Source of the DNA: CBDCWA01 sp965223255
GTDB lineage: Bacteria > Pseudomonadota > Alphaproteobacteria > Rhizobiales > Hyphomicrobiaceae
Direction: 5' to 3'
DNA: 64,000 nucleotides
NCBI GenBank assembly: GCA_965223255.1
Contig: CBDCWA010000002.1
Span: 868,001 to 932,000, forward strand
Below, in pieces: positions 35,235-43,527 of the stretch; position 1 is the first letter of the stretch, and the number at the start of each line of letters is the position of its first letter. Made by a program: the position numbers and the translations under genes. Under the pieces are notes generated by a model, which worked only from the letters and a program-made list of their open reading frames with translations, was not told where the DNA came from and ran no database searches.

Positions 35235-35746
35235 TTTGATCCCACCATCTTTGGAATAGGGAACCTACACTGCTCCCAGAGTGCTCTAAGGATACTCTCT
35301 ATTTAAGCGGGTGCCTATTTGAACAGGGACTGCGTAGTGTTTGATTCCCTCCGCTTTGGAATAGAGTGTGCTGCTGTGACTGGGCTTTGATCCCACTCCC
35401 TTTGGAATAAAGTTTGATCCCCCCACCTTTGGAATGGAGAGTTTAAACCGACCACCTATGGAAGAGAGGTTTCGCTCACCACAGCTTAGAATCGATTCTT
35501 TGCTCTGACGTATTCGCACGGACAGCGTTCAGTAATTTTTAGGTGTCCTAGTAAGGGTCAACACAAACGCCCGTTCTTGCGAATAGGGGTTGGAGAGTTT
35601 GATCCCCCTATGTTTGGAACAGCGTTTGATCCCCCTCACTTTGGAACAGAGGGTGCTAGCGAAGCATTCTCGCTGAGCTGTGACTGGAATTTTATCCCCC
35701 TACCTTTGGAACAGAGTTTGGCTTTTATCCCCTCCGCTTTGGAACA
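35235..35746 (+). repeat. Array of 24-bp iterons
   Basis: Clear copies start at 35235, 35340, 35386, 35413, 35598, 35625, 35690 and 35723; degraded ones at 35442 and 35470. Each begins TTTGATCCC or TTTTATCCC and ends TTTGGAA(C/T)(A/G), with a variable centre. Neighbours are often 27-29 bases apart, near 2.5 helical turns, so proteins on adjacent copies would alternate faces. Most contain a GATC. Confidence 0.85.
35658..35683 (+). repeat. 26-bp interspersed repeat, copy 1
   Basis: Begins AGCGAAGCATTC and ends GAGCTGTGA; identical over 26 bases to 37866-37891. AGCGA and TCGCT within it can pair as a small hairpin. It lies between two iterons. Confidence 0.7.
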
Positions 35747-35758
35747 GGAGCTGGCTTT

Positions 35759-35917
35759 CCGTACACTACAAGTACAAGCAGGCTCTCCGCTTTTCCATAC
35801 ACTACAACTATGCCCACTACATATAGTATCTACTGCCGACAAATAAGCCGTAAGCATACTATATCTTGTGTCTTTGGCTGTATATGTCGGAATAGGTGTG
35901 TCCGTACACTACAAGTA
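35759..35917 (+). repeat. Three CCRTACACTACAASTA boxes
   Basis: 16-bp copies at 35759-35774, 35795-35810 and 35902-35917, the first and third identical. They flank the AT-rich stretch downstream of the iterons and so could be binding sites for another replication or regulatory protein. Confidence 0.6.
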
Positions 35918-36044
35918 TCCCCAAACCTAAAGCACCCAAACAGTTCCCCTGCGGCTGACCTAGAGCACTCTCAAAGCTCCCTAGTCATTCGCTGATGCTC
36001 GCTGACGCTTGCTACCGCTCACTTAAGGAAGGAACACCCATGAC

Positions 36045-36623
36045 ATGAATATAAACACAACTACTTCACCACTACCAAAGCTAACCAAGGAGCAGCTTCT
36101 TGAGGCGAACTGGCAGAGACTCCAAGAGCAGATCAAAGAGTTCACCTTCAGCTACCTAGGGAAGCCAGCAGTTGCGCTTAAAGTCGGCTCTCGAAAGAAG
36201 ATCATCGGAAACACTTTCAAGGCGAGCCTGTGGACACCTGAGACCCTACTTAGATTCTTACAAGATGGTGGATCTCCAGCAGTGTGGGTCCGCAAGAAAG
36301 ATCCTAGCAAAGAGCCGCTCCTACTGCACACAATCCGACTACCAAACGAAGAATATCCAAAGCAGATCCCTGTAGGACGTTATGTTGCCAATTGTCCAAG
36401 AGACAGGAAAGCAAAGTATCTAGGCAGCTACTTAGATGTGCGGGACCACAGAGTAGAGGTAGGAGACCCTCTCAGTGGGACACAAAATCCCGAATACTCT
36501 GTAAGAGAACTCTTACTGAAGCATAAAGCTCACCGACTGTGGCCTTCATGGGATCTCGCTCAGTACTTGGTGCATCCCGGCTTGCTGGACCTCGAAGGAG
36601 ACATCTTTACTGTGAATCTCTGA
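36045..36623 (+). CDS. Hypothetical protein next to the iterons, possible replication protein
   Basis: A 192-residue protein with a basic central part (KVGSRKKIIGNTF), and no recognised motif; several aromatic residues and Lys/Arg suggest nucleic-acid binding. It has an AAGGAAGGAA site upstream and follows the iteron region directly, the usual position of an iteron-binding Rep gene. That role is inferred from location alone. Confidence 0.6.
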   Translation: MNINTTTSPLPKLTKEQLLEANWQRLQEQIKEFTFSYLGKPAVALKVGSRKKIIGNTFKASLWTPETLLRFLQDGGSPAVWVRKKDPSKEPLLLHTIRLPNEEYPKQIPVGRYVANCPRDRKAKYLGSYLDVRDHRVEVGDPLSGTQNPEYSVRELLLKHKAHRLWPSWDLAQYLVHPGLLDLEGDIFTVNL

Positions 36624-36687
36624 CAGCTGAACTTTCTACAAGGTCGCGTTTGCCTTATAAGATAGCCCAAGCAATGCGGGGAAAGCC

Positions 36688-36903
36688 ATGAGCAAAGATA
36701 AATATGCATGGACTATAGGTGACTTTTTTCGAGGTGCCATTGCGTTTGGCATGATGATGTTAGTTACCTTTGGCGGCGGCGTTCTAATTATAAAAGGTAT
36801 TGTTTGGCTTGGCGGTGGCTCATCATCATCTTCAGGGTCTTTTAGCAGTAGCGGGTATTACAATCCCTGTTCGCGTTACGCTCCACACCTGTGCGATGAT
36901 TGA
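36688..36903 (+). CDS. Small membrane protein with Ser-rich tail
   Basis: A 71-residue protein with one membrane helix (about 15-38), then GGGSSSSSGSFSSSGYYN and a tail with two Cys. A GGGGAAAG site precedes the ATG. Unrecognised. Confidence 0.6.
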   Translation: MSKDKYAWTIGDFFRGAIAFGMMMLVTFGGGVLIIKGIVWLGGGSSSSSGSFSSSGYYNPCSRYAPHLCDD

Positions 36904-37003
36904 AGACAAAGTTTTCCGTGAGCGAGAGCGAACATTCTGTAAGAGAGCGAACTTTCCGCTACCCCACGGAAAAGGCATTCGCTAAAGCTCAATGAGTGCT
37001 TCG

Positions 37004-37035
37004 CGTGGAGACACCAGACCGTGGAGACACCAGAC
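37004..37035 (+). repeat. Tandem 16-bp duplication
   Basis: Two adjacent copies of CGTGGAGACACCAGAC. Confidence 0.8.
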
Positions 37036-37112
37036 TATGAGTCAACTCTCGTAACGAACGAAGTGAGTGAGACACACCTCCTTGTAGACTACTCTAAGTG
37101 CTGCTCTTAGAT

Positions 37113-37141
37113 AGGAGGCCCTTGTACAGGGTAGGCCTCCT
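37113..37141. other. 8-bp stem inverted repeat
   Basis: AGGAGGCC (37113-37120) pairs with GGCCTCCT (37134-37141) around a 13-base loop. No T tract follows, so it is not a standard terminator. Confidence 0.6.
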
Positions 37142-37865
37142 TATCCCAGTGTAGCCCTAACTATGCCTAGCTGCTCAACCTAGAAACCCTAACGATTGTT
37201 AGCCATGTCAGCACTCTAGCTGGTGTCTAGTTGCAACCTTGGATCGCTACCTCCGCTATTCGCTTCGGCGCTAACTCAGGACACTAGCTTCTAACTTAGA
37301 TCGCTTCGCGTTCGCTCGCTAACACAGCTGATCTCATATCCTTCCCCCTTCAATTTCGACATCCGTCCGTAAAGGGACTCACTCTATACGGATACTTGTC
37401 GATATTAACGTTTCAGGGCTCTGAGATCTGCTCTTTGGGTATGGACCTGTACATGTCTACCCCTAGAGCGAAGCGACCGAGGCTCTGATGAGAGTGTCCA
37501 TCGAGAATACTTAGGGGAGCGGTTGACGCAGCTCAGACAAGGAAACCCAGCGACCTAACTCGCCTCGAAGATCTGCTCTCAGAGATCCTCTGTTCTGATA
37601 AAATTACGCAAATCTCTATAAGTACTCTATTAGCGAAATGCGTAAATCTGATGCTCGTCTATCGACATCGCTGAGCCTCTATCCTCACGACCTAGATCTG
37701 CCCCTATGAGCTGATGTCTCCCGCGAAAGCGGCGGAGCAAGCGAAGCGCAGCGACTACGGCTGAGCTGAAGGTCTCCAAGAGCAGATCGAAAGTCGCACA
37801 CTAACTTCAACTCCAAGCCTCTACCGAGCCTCAGTCATTCGCCGGAATGGCTCATTTACCACGAG

Positions 37866-37891
37866 AGCGAAGCATTCTCGCTGAGCTGTGA
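37866..37891 (+). repeat. 26-bp interspersed repeat, copy 2
   Basis: Identical over 26 bases to 35658-35683. It ends 16 bases before the helicase start codon, overlapping the leader of that gene. Confidence 0.75.
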
Positions 37892-37907
37892 AGAGAAAGG
37901 ACTACCT

Positions 37908-39947
37908 ATGCCTAATCACCTACCAGCACCGGAACTAGCCAATCTGGTCTACTCTGACACCTACGAAATTCTCCAGTCTCGCGGAACCACCCTTCAAGGT
38001 GACCATGAGAAAGCAGTCAAGGCCCTCATCGCCACCCTCACCGAAACATTCTACGGCTTAAGGACTCATCGAGCTTCACTCTGTGATCTGGCTCCGGGCA
38101 TGGGTAAGACGACTGCTCTAGTTGCCTTCCTGAGCCGGATACTCAGGTTCCCTGGAGCTTCAGTCTTAGATGGCACTGAGTTCGCTGACTGCGGGATTCT
38201 AGTCTGTCTGAATACCCTCGACGAGATCGAAGCGGTCGCAAACCAACTCGACATGTCTTCGGTCTACCTCTGGGTCGGATATGGTGAAGACTCCGGTGAT
38301 AAGAGATACCATGATCAGTGCCACAGGCTCAGTAGCATGAACAAACTTACCAAGCCTACTGACGCTCAGGCCCTTATCACGACACACAGCCGCATTGAAA
38401 GAGAGTTCAAAGGTAAGATCGGATCTCAGGACTTCTCATCGATTCAGTCGCTGCTCTTCAAGCGCACCGTTCGTCGTCTCAAGATCTGGGATGAAGCCTA
38501 CTTGGCAGGGACTCCCGTCAGTCTCCCTTTGAAGACTCTGAGGCGGCACATCCCAAAGCTCGAGGAAGTAGACCTGTCTGCAGCTCAGGCTCTGAGGCAG
38601 ATCATAGACTATGCAGAGAGCGAGTTCGCGCGATCCTCTGATACGACATCGCAGGCTTTCCAGTTCCCTGACTTCTGGGCTGGCCATGGTCTTGACATGA
38701 AGCAACTCGAGGAAGCCTGGGCTGACGACAGCACGATCAAGGATCTCGATGAAACGGTCAACGTCTTCAGGCTGGTTGAGTACCTGTCGAACCGCAAGGT
38801 TGTCATTCGTCACGATGGCAACAAGGTCAAAGAGGCTCTCCTGTCGTTTGTGCCGACTATCCCTGAAAGCTTCCTGCCAGTCGTTGTCCTCGACGCTTCA
38901 GGTCGCAAGGGTATTAGGCGAACCTATGACCTCATGTGTTCAACGGATCGTCTCTACAGGATCGAGCCAACGGTCCTGAAACGATACGATCATTTCGAGC
39001 TTGATGTCTGGCGTAAGGGCGGCGGTAAGTCCACCTTCAGGAAGGAGTTCTATTCACTTATAGAAGGGATATCCAAATGGATCTTCAAGCTACCTTCTGA
39101 GGGTAAGGTCCTTGTCATTCACCACAAGCCTGAGGACGCTGAAGCAGCCAAGAAGCAGCACCCCAAGCGCAGAGTGATGCCTGACATGGCAAGGGAACTG
39201 CCACGCTACATTCAGCGTCGCTATCCGCTCTTCGACACAGATCGTCTGTCCTTCACAACCTGGGGCAAGCACCGGGGTAAGAACGACTGGTCAGATCATC
39301 CATTCGTCGTAGCGGCTGGCACGCTCTTCAAGCCTGACTCGGTGTATGAGGCAACCATGAGGATCGCTGCAAGCTACGAGCCGTCTGATGGCCTAGTTCA
39401 TGACCAGGATCTCGATACGTTCAAGCTGGGTGAGTTCGCTGATGATCTGCTTCAGGGTCTCGGTAGGATCTGCATTAGGGGAAGCGTCGAAGGTGACTCT
39501 ACTCAATGCCCACCTGCTAAAGGTCTGATAATTGCAGCTACGAAGACAGGAATACCTGACAATGTGGCCGATTGGTTCCCTGGATCTACTGTTCGCCGCG
39601 TTGTCCTGCTGCCTGAGGTCGATATCGAAGGCAAGGAAGTTAAGGCTGTCGCTGCGTTCCTCACTAAGTGGGCCCAGCGTCCCGACACAGTGTACGGCAG
39701 TACGATCACCTTCAGGGACCTACAAAAGGCTCTAGGCGTCCCGTCGAAGATCTTCAGTGACAAAGTGAAGAGATCACAAGACTACAACGACTATCTGCGT
39801 TCAATCGGCATAGTTGAGTACGCAGAGAAACGGTATGCCACTGGCTACCAGCTCACTGCTGACACTGAGTTCTCTCAAGAGAATCTCAGAGAGGAACGGG
39901 TAGATCCTGCAGTCGTGTACGGCTTCAAGAAGCAACGACCTGCGTAG
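37908..39947 (+). CDS. SF2-like helicase/ATPase
   Basis: A 679-residue protein with Walker A APGMGKT (62-68), a Walker B/DExx motif KIWDEAY (near 195), and a motif VI-like LLQGLGRICIRG (near 520) that supplies an arginine finger. The arrangement fits superfamily 2 helicases. The C-terminal 130 residues (TITFRDLQKALGVPSKIF) look like a winged helix. An AAAGGA site precedes the ATG. Likely the replicative helicase of the element; it could instead be a defence helicase. Confidence 0.75.
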   Translation: MPNHLPAPELANLVYSDTYEILQSRGTTLQGDHEKAVKALIATLTETFYGLRTHRASLCDLAPGMGKTTALVAFLSRILRFPGASVLDGTEFADCGILVCLNTLDEIEAVANQLDMSSVYLWVGYGEDSGDKRYHDQCHRLSSMNKLTKPTDAQALITTHSRIEREFKGKIGSQDFSSIQSLLFKRTVRRLKIWDEAYLAGTPVSLPLKTLRRHIPKLEEVDLSAAQALRQIIDYAESEFARSSDTTSQAFQFPDFWAGHGLDMKQLEEAWADDSTIKDLDETVNVFRLVEYLSNRKVVIRHDGNKVKEALLSFVPTIPESFLPVVVLDASGRKGIRRTYDLMCSTDRLYRIEPTVLKRYDHFELDVWRKGGGKSTFRKEFYSLIEGISKWIFKLPSEGKVLVIHHKPEDAEAAKKQHPKRRVMPDMARELPRYIQRRYPLFDTDRLSFTTWGKHRGKNDWSDHPFVVAAGTLFKPDSVYEATMRIAASYEPSDGLVHDQDLDTFKLGEFADDLLQGLGRICIRGSVEGDSTQCPPAKGLIIAATKTGIPDNVADWFPGSTVRRVVLLPEVDIEGKEVKAVAAFLTKWAQRPDTVYGSTITFRDLQKALGVPSKIFSDKVKRSQDYNDYLRSIGIVEYAEKRYATGYQLTADTEFSQENLREERVDPAVVYGFKKQRPA

Positions 39948-40000
39948 CTCGAAGAGCGAGCAATAGAGCGAGCAACCACACACCAAAGACCAACACTGAG

Positions 40001-40027
40001 AGGCCCTTAGCGGGCCTTTTCTCTTTT
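40001..40027 (+). terminator. Rho-independent terminator after the helicase gene
   Basis: AGGCCC and GGGCCT form a 6-bp stem with a TTAGC loop, followed by TTTCTCTTTT. Confidence 0.85.
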
Positions 40028-40042
40028 GTCAGGACCACCATC

Positions 40043-40333
40043 ATGACCCGAGACCAAAAGATCCAACTCAATGAAGAACTCAGAGCTGCCTTTAAGCTCT
40101 ACTCAGAGCGCAACACTCTGTCACCTGACGGGCTCGCCTTTGTCAGCTCGAAGAGACTCATTCTGTGGGGCCTTGAAGACCACCTGCCAGTGAAGGTGAC
40201 GCACTGCACTGATGAGATGGTCAGATACTTGAACCAGCACCTGACAGATGGGCGGAATGTGAACATGAGAGCGCCGAGAGAAATTCACTCTACACAGGCC
40301 AACACAAAGCAATCATCGAAGCATCCTCGCTGA
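40043..40333 (+). CDS. Small hypothetical protein
   Basis: A 96-residue, mostly helical protein with a basic tail. An AGGA site precedes the ATG. Not recognised. A copy of the 26-bp repeat family overlaps its 3' end (40315-40340). Confidence 0.55.
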   Translation: MTRDQKIQLNEELRAAFKLYSERNTLSPDGLAFVSSKRLILWGLEDHLPVKVTHCTDEMVRYLNQHLTDGRNVNMRAPREIHSTQANTKQSSKHPR

Positions 40334-40340
40334 GCTACGG
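40315..40340 (+). repeat. 26-bp interspersed repeat, divergent copy
   Basis: TCGAAGCATCCTCGCTGAGC then TACGGA; matches most positions of the copies at 35658 and 37866. It overlaps the stop of the preceding gene. Confidence 0.55.
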
Positions 40341-40354
40341 AAGGAATTAACACC

Positions 40355-41092
40355 ATGGGCCAAGCCTCACTTAAACCTTCAAAACGAAAGACCACTCGTG
40401 ATGTCTGGTTAGCCAAAAACAAACTAGTAAACCATCTGATTACTTTTGGTGTCTGTGTCCCACGCACAGAGCTAGCCAATTTATCTCTGCAAGAGCTAGA
40501 GCGTTACAGTGCTCTCATACCTCCACAACTAGACAACATAGCTGAAGCCTTTTCGTATCGACTAGCTAGCCCACGAAGCACAATGTCGGAGATTAGGAAG
40601 GCGACAGGTGCCACCAAGCAAACAATCAAAAGGGTTCGATTCACATTGGCATGGTTGGAGAGAGAACGGTTCTTGAACCTCTCTTCACTCCGAGGGCTTC
40701 CACATATCAAGGGTGTTGTCCGCATGGAAATAGCAGACACCATCATGGGCAAAGCTGCCATTGACCCGGATCGATATGCGTCTCGCTCTGTCAAGAAGAA
40801 GAACCCTAACAATAAGGGAATGGCCAAGCTCCTAAGAAACAAGCAAGACGCCATGGGTCAGCACAAGCTGGATCAGGCGTTAAAGCTGCTAGAGAAACTT
40901 CACTCAAAAGGTGGTTCGCTCCGCAGCTCAGCGAGGGCTTCGCTTTCTACCGCCCACAAGCGCAAGAGCCATGTTTTTGCTTCTGCTCCAAGTAATCCAA
41001 AATCAAAAGCAGCGAAGCCTTCTCGGCTGAGTGTCTGCGAACGGAACAGAAAAAGGAAAGAGGCGCGTAATGCCACCAAACAAAAAGCCTAG
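40355..41092 (+). CDS. Basic protein with possible helix-turn-helix
   Basis: A 245-residue Lys/Arg-rich protein. Residues about 75-100 (STMSEIRKATGATKQTIKRV) resemble a helix-turn-helix. The C-terminal third is a low-complexity Ser/Lys region that contains two copies of the 26-bp repeat family in its coding sequence. A GGAAGGA site precedes the ATG. Possibly a DNA-binding regulator or replication initiator. Confidence 0.6.
   Translation: MGQASLKPSKRKTTRDVWLAKNKLVNHLITFGVCVPRTELANLSLQELERYSALIPPQLDNIAEAFSYRLASPRSTMSEIRKATGATKQTIKRVRFTLAWLERERFLNLSSLRGLPHIKGVVRMEIADTIMGKAAIDPDRYASRSVKKKNPNNKGMAKLLRNKQDAMGQHKLDQALKLLEKLHSKGGSLRSSARASLSTAHKRKSHVFASAPSNPKSKAAKPSRLSVCERNRKRKEARNATKQKA
40921..40944 (-). 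repeat. 26-bp repeat family, inverted copy inside a gene
   Basis: On the minus strand this reads AGCGAAGCCCTCGCTGAGCT, matching the other copies over most positions, within the coding sequence 40355-41092. Confidence 0.55.
41011..41036 (+). repeat. 26-bp repeat family, copy inside a gene
   Basis: Begins AGCGAAGCCTTCTCGGCTGA; a direct, divergent copy in the same coding sequence, 67 bases after the inverted one. Confidence 0.55.
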
Positions 41093-41567
41093 CAACACTA
41101 ACTCTGAAGAGTATGGACTTCAAAGAAGACAAAGAGAGTCATTCAGGGCGGCAATGTCTTCAGAGGTCCTCGACAAGATTACTCCTCCAAGCTCAGATCC
41201 CAATGTTCAACTCAAAGCCGACCTAGAGGCCACTCTAAAATTCGTAAGACTTCTCTTGAGCCACTGGCTGAAACGATGGGGTAGGACGAGAGGAACAGCA
41301 CCGATATCCAGTCTAAAGGTGAAGCAGATTGACGGTGCAACAGTTGTCTACGTTGGAGACGGGCTAAGGGCTACATCGCTTAATCCGCCAAAGCCACTCA
41401 TACCTATGCTCAGACTTCTACAGCAGCTCTGTGAAGACGGACTTATAATCGAGACTGCGGTTTTGGATGGCGCGTACATTTCAACGTCTCGTAAGACAAC
41501 GGTCCCAATCTTCGATGCACTGAAAGAATTAGCGCCTAAGAAAGAGACGGACCTAGAGAACTCTTAG
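41070..41567 (+). CDS. Hypothetical protein
   Basis: A 165-residue protein, basic at the N terminus, with a central helical part (SDPNVQLKADLEATLKFVRL). It overlaps the previous gene by 23 bases and has a GGAAAGAGG site before its ATG, suggesting coupled translation. Unrecognised. Confidence 0.6.
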   Translation: MPPNKKPSNTNSEEYGLQRRQRESFRAAMSSEVLDKITPPSSDPNVQLKADLEATLKFVRLLLSHWLKRWGRTRGTAPISSLKVKQIDGATVVYVGDGLRATSLNPPKPLIPMLRLLQQLCEDGLIIETAVLDGAYISTSRKTTVPIFDALKELAPKKETDLENS

Positions 41568-41611
41568 AGCTGACTTTTCTTAGCGAATTATTCCGTGAGC
41601 GAAGCGAGCTT

Positions 41612-41636
41612 TTTTCCGTGACGTAGCGGAAAAGGC
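41612..41636. terminator. Hairpin possibly acting as a terminator
   Basis: TTTTCCG and CGGAAAA pair around TGACGTAG, preceded by a T tract and followed by GGCATTC. A similar hairpin (TTTCCG/CGGAAA) lies at 36952-36972 with the same CGGAAAAGGCATTC right arm. Confidence 0.5.
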
Positions 41637-41706
41637 ATTCACCAACATATCCCAACTCAAAGCAAGTCATTATTAGAATGGCTGCATCAATTAAGGAACT
41701 CTATCA

Positions 41707-42582
41707 ATGGTACAAAAAGTACAAATATCTGACGCAAGTGACGCTCAAGCTGCAAAAGACCTAGCCAAGCATCACAACAATTCAAGCCCTGAAGGCTCAA
41801 CTGGCTGGACTCCTAAAGTCGATGCAAGGGAAAGCTTCTCCGGAAAGGTCCAATTCGATGGCAAGGGTGATGGTGCTCTGTCTCACTCTCATGGTGAAGG
41901 TCACGCTTCGACTGGTAAGTTAGCAACCCACAGTGCAACTGAAGTTAGAGACGGACTTGCAGACATAGGGGGCATGACTGTCAATGTTGAAGTTGCCAAG
42001 GCTGAAGGATGGCTAGTCGAGGATGAAGAAGGCAATTTGACTGTCACTGATCCAGAAATCATTGAACACCTCAAAGAGCACCAAGCTCAAGAAGCTGAGC
42101 AAGAACTTGAGAAGAAGTCCGAACAAGAGGTATTCGATGCTCACAACGAAGCTCTTGACCAAATGGAAGCAGAGCTAGGTCATGAAGGCGTCTTAGAGGT
42201 GTCAAATGAAGCTGTAGCAACTGGAGACATCCCTGAAGGCATTCCCCAGGCAGTAATCGACGGCTATACTCACCAAGCTGTAAACCTAGCAGCCGCTGCT
42301 GGCTGTCAGAACCTCGACCTAATGAAGATGTCGCTGACTGATGAGCAACAACAGCAAGCCAGGTTCGCTCTCGTCACTGGAGATCAATCTACCTTCTCAA
42401 GACTTGCTGGACTTGCTGTTGAGCAAGCTTCCAACTTGGCATCTGAAGATTGGTTTCGTTCAGAGATCAGTGAGGCTGGAGGCCAAGTAGTTGGCTCTGG
42501 AGCAAACGCGGTATTGATCTATGAAGGTCAGAATTACCTTCTTGCTGACGCTCTACGTCGAGGAATGATCACATTCGACTAA
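41707..42582 (+). CDS. Acidic hypothetical protein
   Basis: A 291-residue Glu/Ala-rich protein without signal or membrane segments: a His/Ser-rich N-terminal third (SHSHGEGHAST), a charged helical middle and an Ala/Gln-rich C-terminal part. An AAGGA site precedes the ATG. I recognise no family; its composition is compatible with a structural or scaffolding protein but this is weak. Confidence 0.6.
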   Translation: MVQKVQISDASDAQAAKDLAKHHNNSSPEGSTGWTPKVDARESFSGKVQFDGKGDGALSHSHGEGHASTGKLATHSATEVRDGLADIGGMTVNVEVAKAEGWLVEDEEGNLTVTDPEIIEHLKEHQAQEAEQELEKKSEQEVFDAHNEALDQMEAELGHEGVLEVSNEAVATGDIPEGIPQAVIDGYTHQAVNLAAAAGCQNLDLMKMSLTDEQQQQARFALVTGDQSTFSRLAGLAVEQASNLASEDWFRSEISEAGGQVVGSGANAVLIYEGQNYLLADALRRGMITFD

Positions 42583-42691
42583 CCAGAAAAGTGGTCGTAG
42601 ACGGCCGTTTTAGTAGACCCTAGTGATTGGACCTAGAAATTACTGAACGCCGTCCACGGCAATACGTCAGAGCAAAGAATCGAGGGTTAAG

Positions 42692-42913
42692 ATGAAGCTT
42701 CACTGCATGAGAGGCCAAGGCAACAAGTTCGACCCTGATGTTAGCCCCTATGAGACTCCGGGCACAACAAGGCATGGTGTAGACATCGAGCAAGGAAAGA
42801 ACGGCCTAACTTATCGATACCAGTTAGGGAACAACCCGACTGATACTGCATACCGTGGACCTAGAACCAAGCAAGAGGTCATTCATAGGATGATAACCAA
42901 GGAAAAGGATTGA
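42692..42913 (+). CDS. Small hypothetical protein
   Basis: A 73-residue polar protein with a GAGG site upstream. Unrecognised. It lies 109 bases after the preceding gene, with one base between its stop and the next ATG. Confidence 0.5.
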   Translation: MKLHCMRGQGNKFDPDVSPYETPGTTRHGVDIEQGKNGLTYRYQLGNNPTDTAYRGPRTKQEVIHRMITKEKD

Positions 42914-42914
42914 C

Positions 42915-42995
42915 ATGATGACCGAAGAAGAAATCAATGAGGGTAAGACAGAAGACAAGCCTGATCTGACTAACCGGCCACGACATACTGGATAG
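42915..42995 (+). CDS. 26-residue peptide
   Basis: MMTEEEINEG followed by a short polar stretch. It starts one base after the preceding stop codon, so re-initiation is possible; coding status is uncertain. Confidence 0.3.
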   Translation: MMTEEEINEGKTEDKPDLTNRPRHTG

Positions 42996-43076
42996 AGCTG
43001 CGCTACAAGTTTTTCACCCAACTTGCGAACTATGCGGGCGTTGTTCTCGGGTATTGGTGCATGCAATGAGGTGAAG

Positions 43077-43190
43077 ATGGCACTACTCGGCATAGTGATG
43101 ATCTTACTCGGTATTTATCTAGCGCCCTATGTCATCGCATTTGTAATTGGTACTGTGTTAGAAAACGACTACGACACACTAGGGGGCTAA
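43077..43190 (+). CDS. 37-residue single-span membrane peptide
   Basis: MALLGIVMILLGIYLAPYVI forms one helix, followed by a polar tail. A GAGGTGAAG stretch lies upstream. It is four bases before the next gene. Confidence 0.5.
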   Translation: MALLGIVMILLGIYLAPYVIAFVIGTVLENDYDTLGG

Positions 43191-43194
43191 GACT

Positions 43195-43485
43195 ATGATT
43201 ACATCATTGGATATTGCGGCTGTGGTTGGTTGGTTAGCCGGAACCATTGCAATCTTCATTATTGTTGATGGTGCCTTCTATTTCATGCGCATAAAAAAAA
43301 CTACGGGCCGACTGATTGGTACTTACTTCGTTCTGGCCGCGATTGGCCTCACCTTGTATGGACTAGGACATGGCGGCCGTCACGACTTTTGGGGGGCGGC
43401 TCGCAATATCTTGTCATTGGTTATTGCTTTCGGTTTGTCATACTTCCGCATGCGCGGGCAAAGAAGTGCGGGGAGTGAGGGGTAA
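43195..43485 (+). CDS. Three-helix membrane protein
   Basis: A 96-residue protein with helices at about 6-28, 40-58 and 67-83, the loops containing basic residues. A GGGG stretch lies nine bases upstream. Unrecognised. Confidence 0.6.
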   Translation: MITSLDIAAVVGWLAGTIAIFIIVDGAFYFMRIKKTTGRLIGTYFVLAAIGLTLYGLGHGGRHDFWGAARNILSLVIAFGLSYFRMRGQRSAGSEG

Positions 43486-43527
43486 CTGCGTTCTGCTTTA
43501 CGATAGAAGCGAGAAGTGAGGTGTCGG

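Larger units (their letters stand above)
35222..36044. other. Candidate replication origin: iteron cluster plus AT-rich stretch
   Basis: Without genes. Holds eight clear 24-bp iterons and two degraded ones (35235-35746), followed by three CC(G/A)TACACTACAA(G/C)TA boxes and an AT-rich stretch around 35820-35870 (CATATAGTATC, CATACTATATC). This is the architecture of an iteron-type plasmid origin with a DNA-unwinding element. The origin role is inferred from structure only. Confidence 0.6.
36904..37907. other. One-kilobase non-coding stretch with repeats and hairpins
   Basis: No frame is supportable. It contains a TTTCCG/CGGAAA hairpin (36952-36972), two tandem copies of a 16-bp unit (37004-37019, 37020-37035), an AGGAGGCC/GGCCTCCT hairpin with a 13-base loop (37113-37141), several GCGAAGCG-type palindromic bits and a 26-bp repeat just before the helicase start. 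It may hold regulatory RNA or the leader of the helicase gene. Confidence 0.55.

Noticed and set aside
35577..35846. Frame across the iterons (repeated FDPP/FIPL and LEQ units)
   Set aside because: The apparent protein repeats come from reading the DNA iterons; no ribosome binding site and no gene-like composition.
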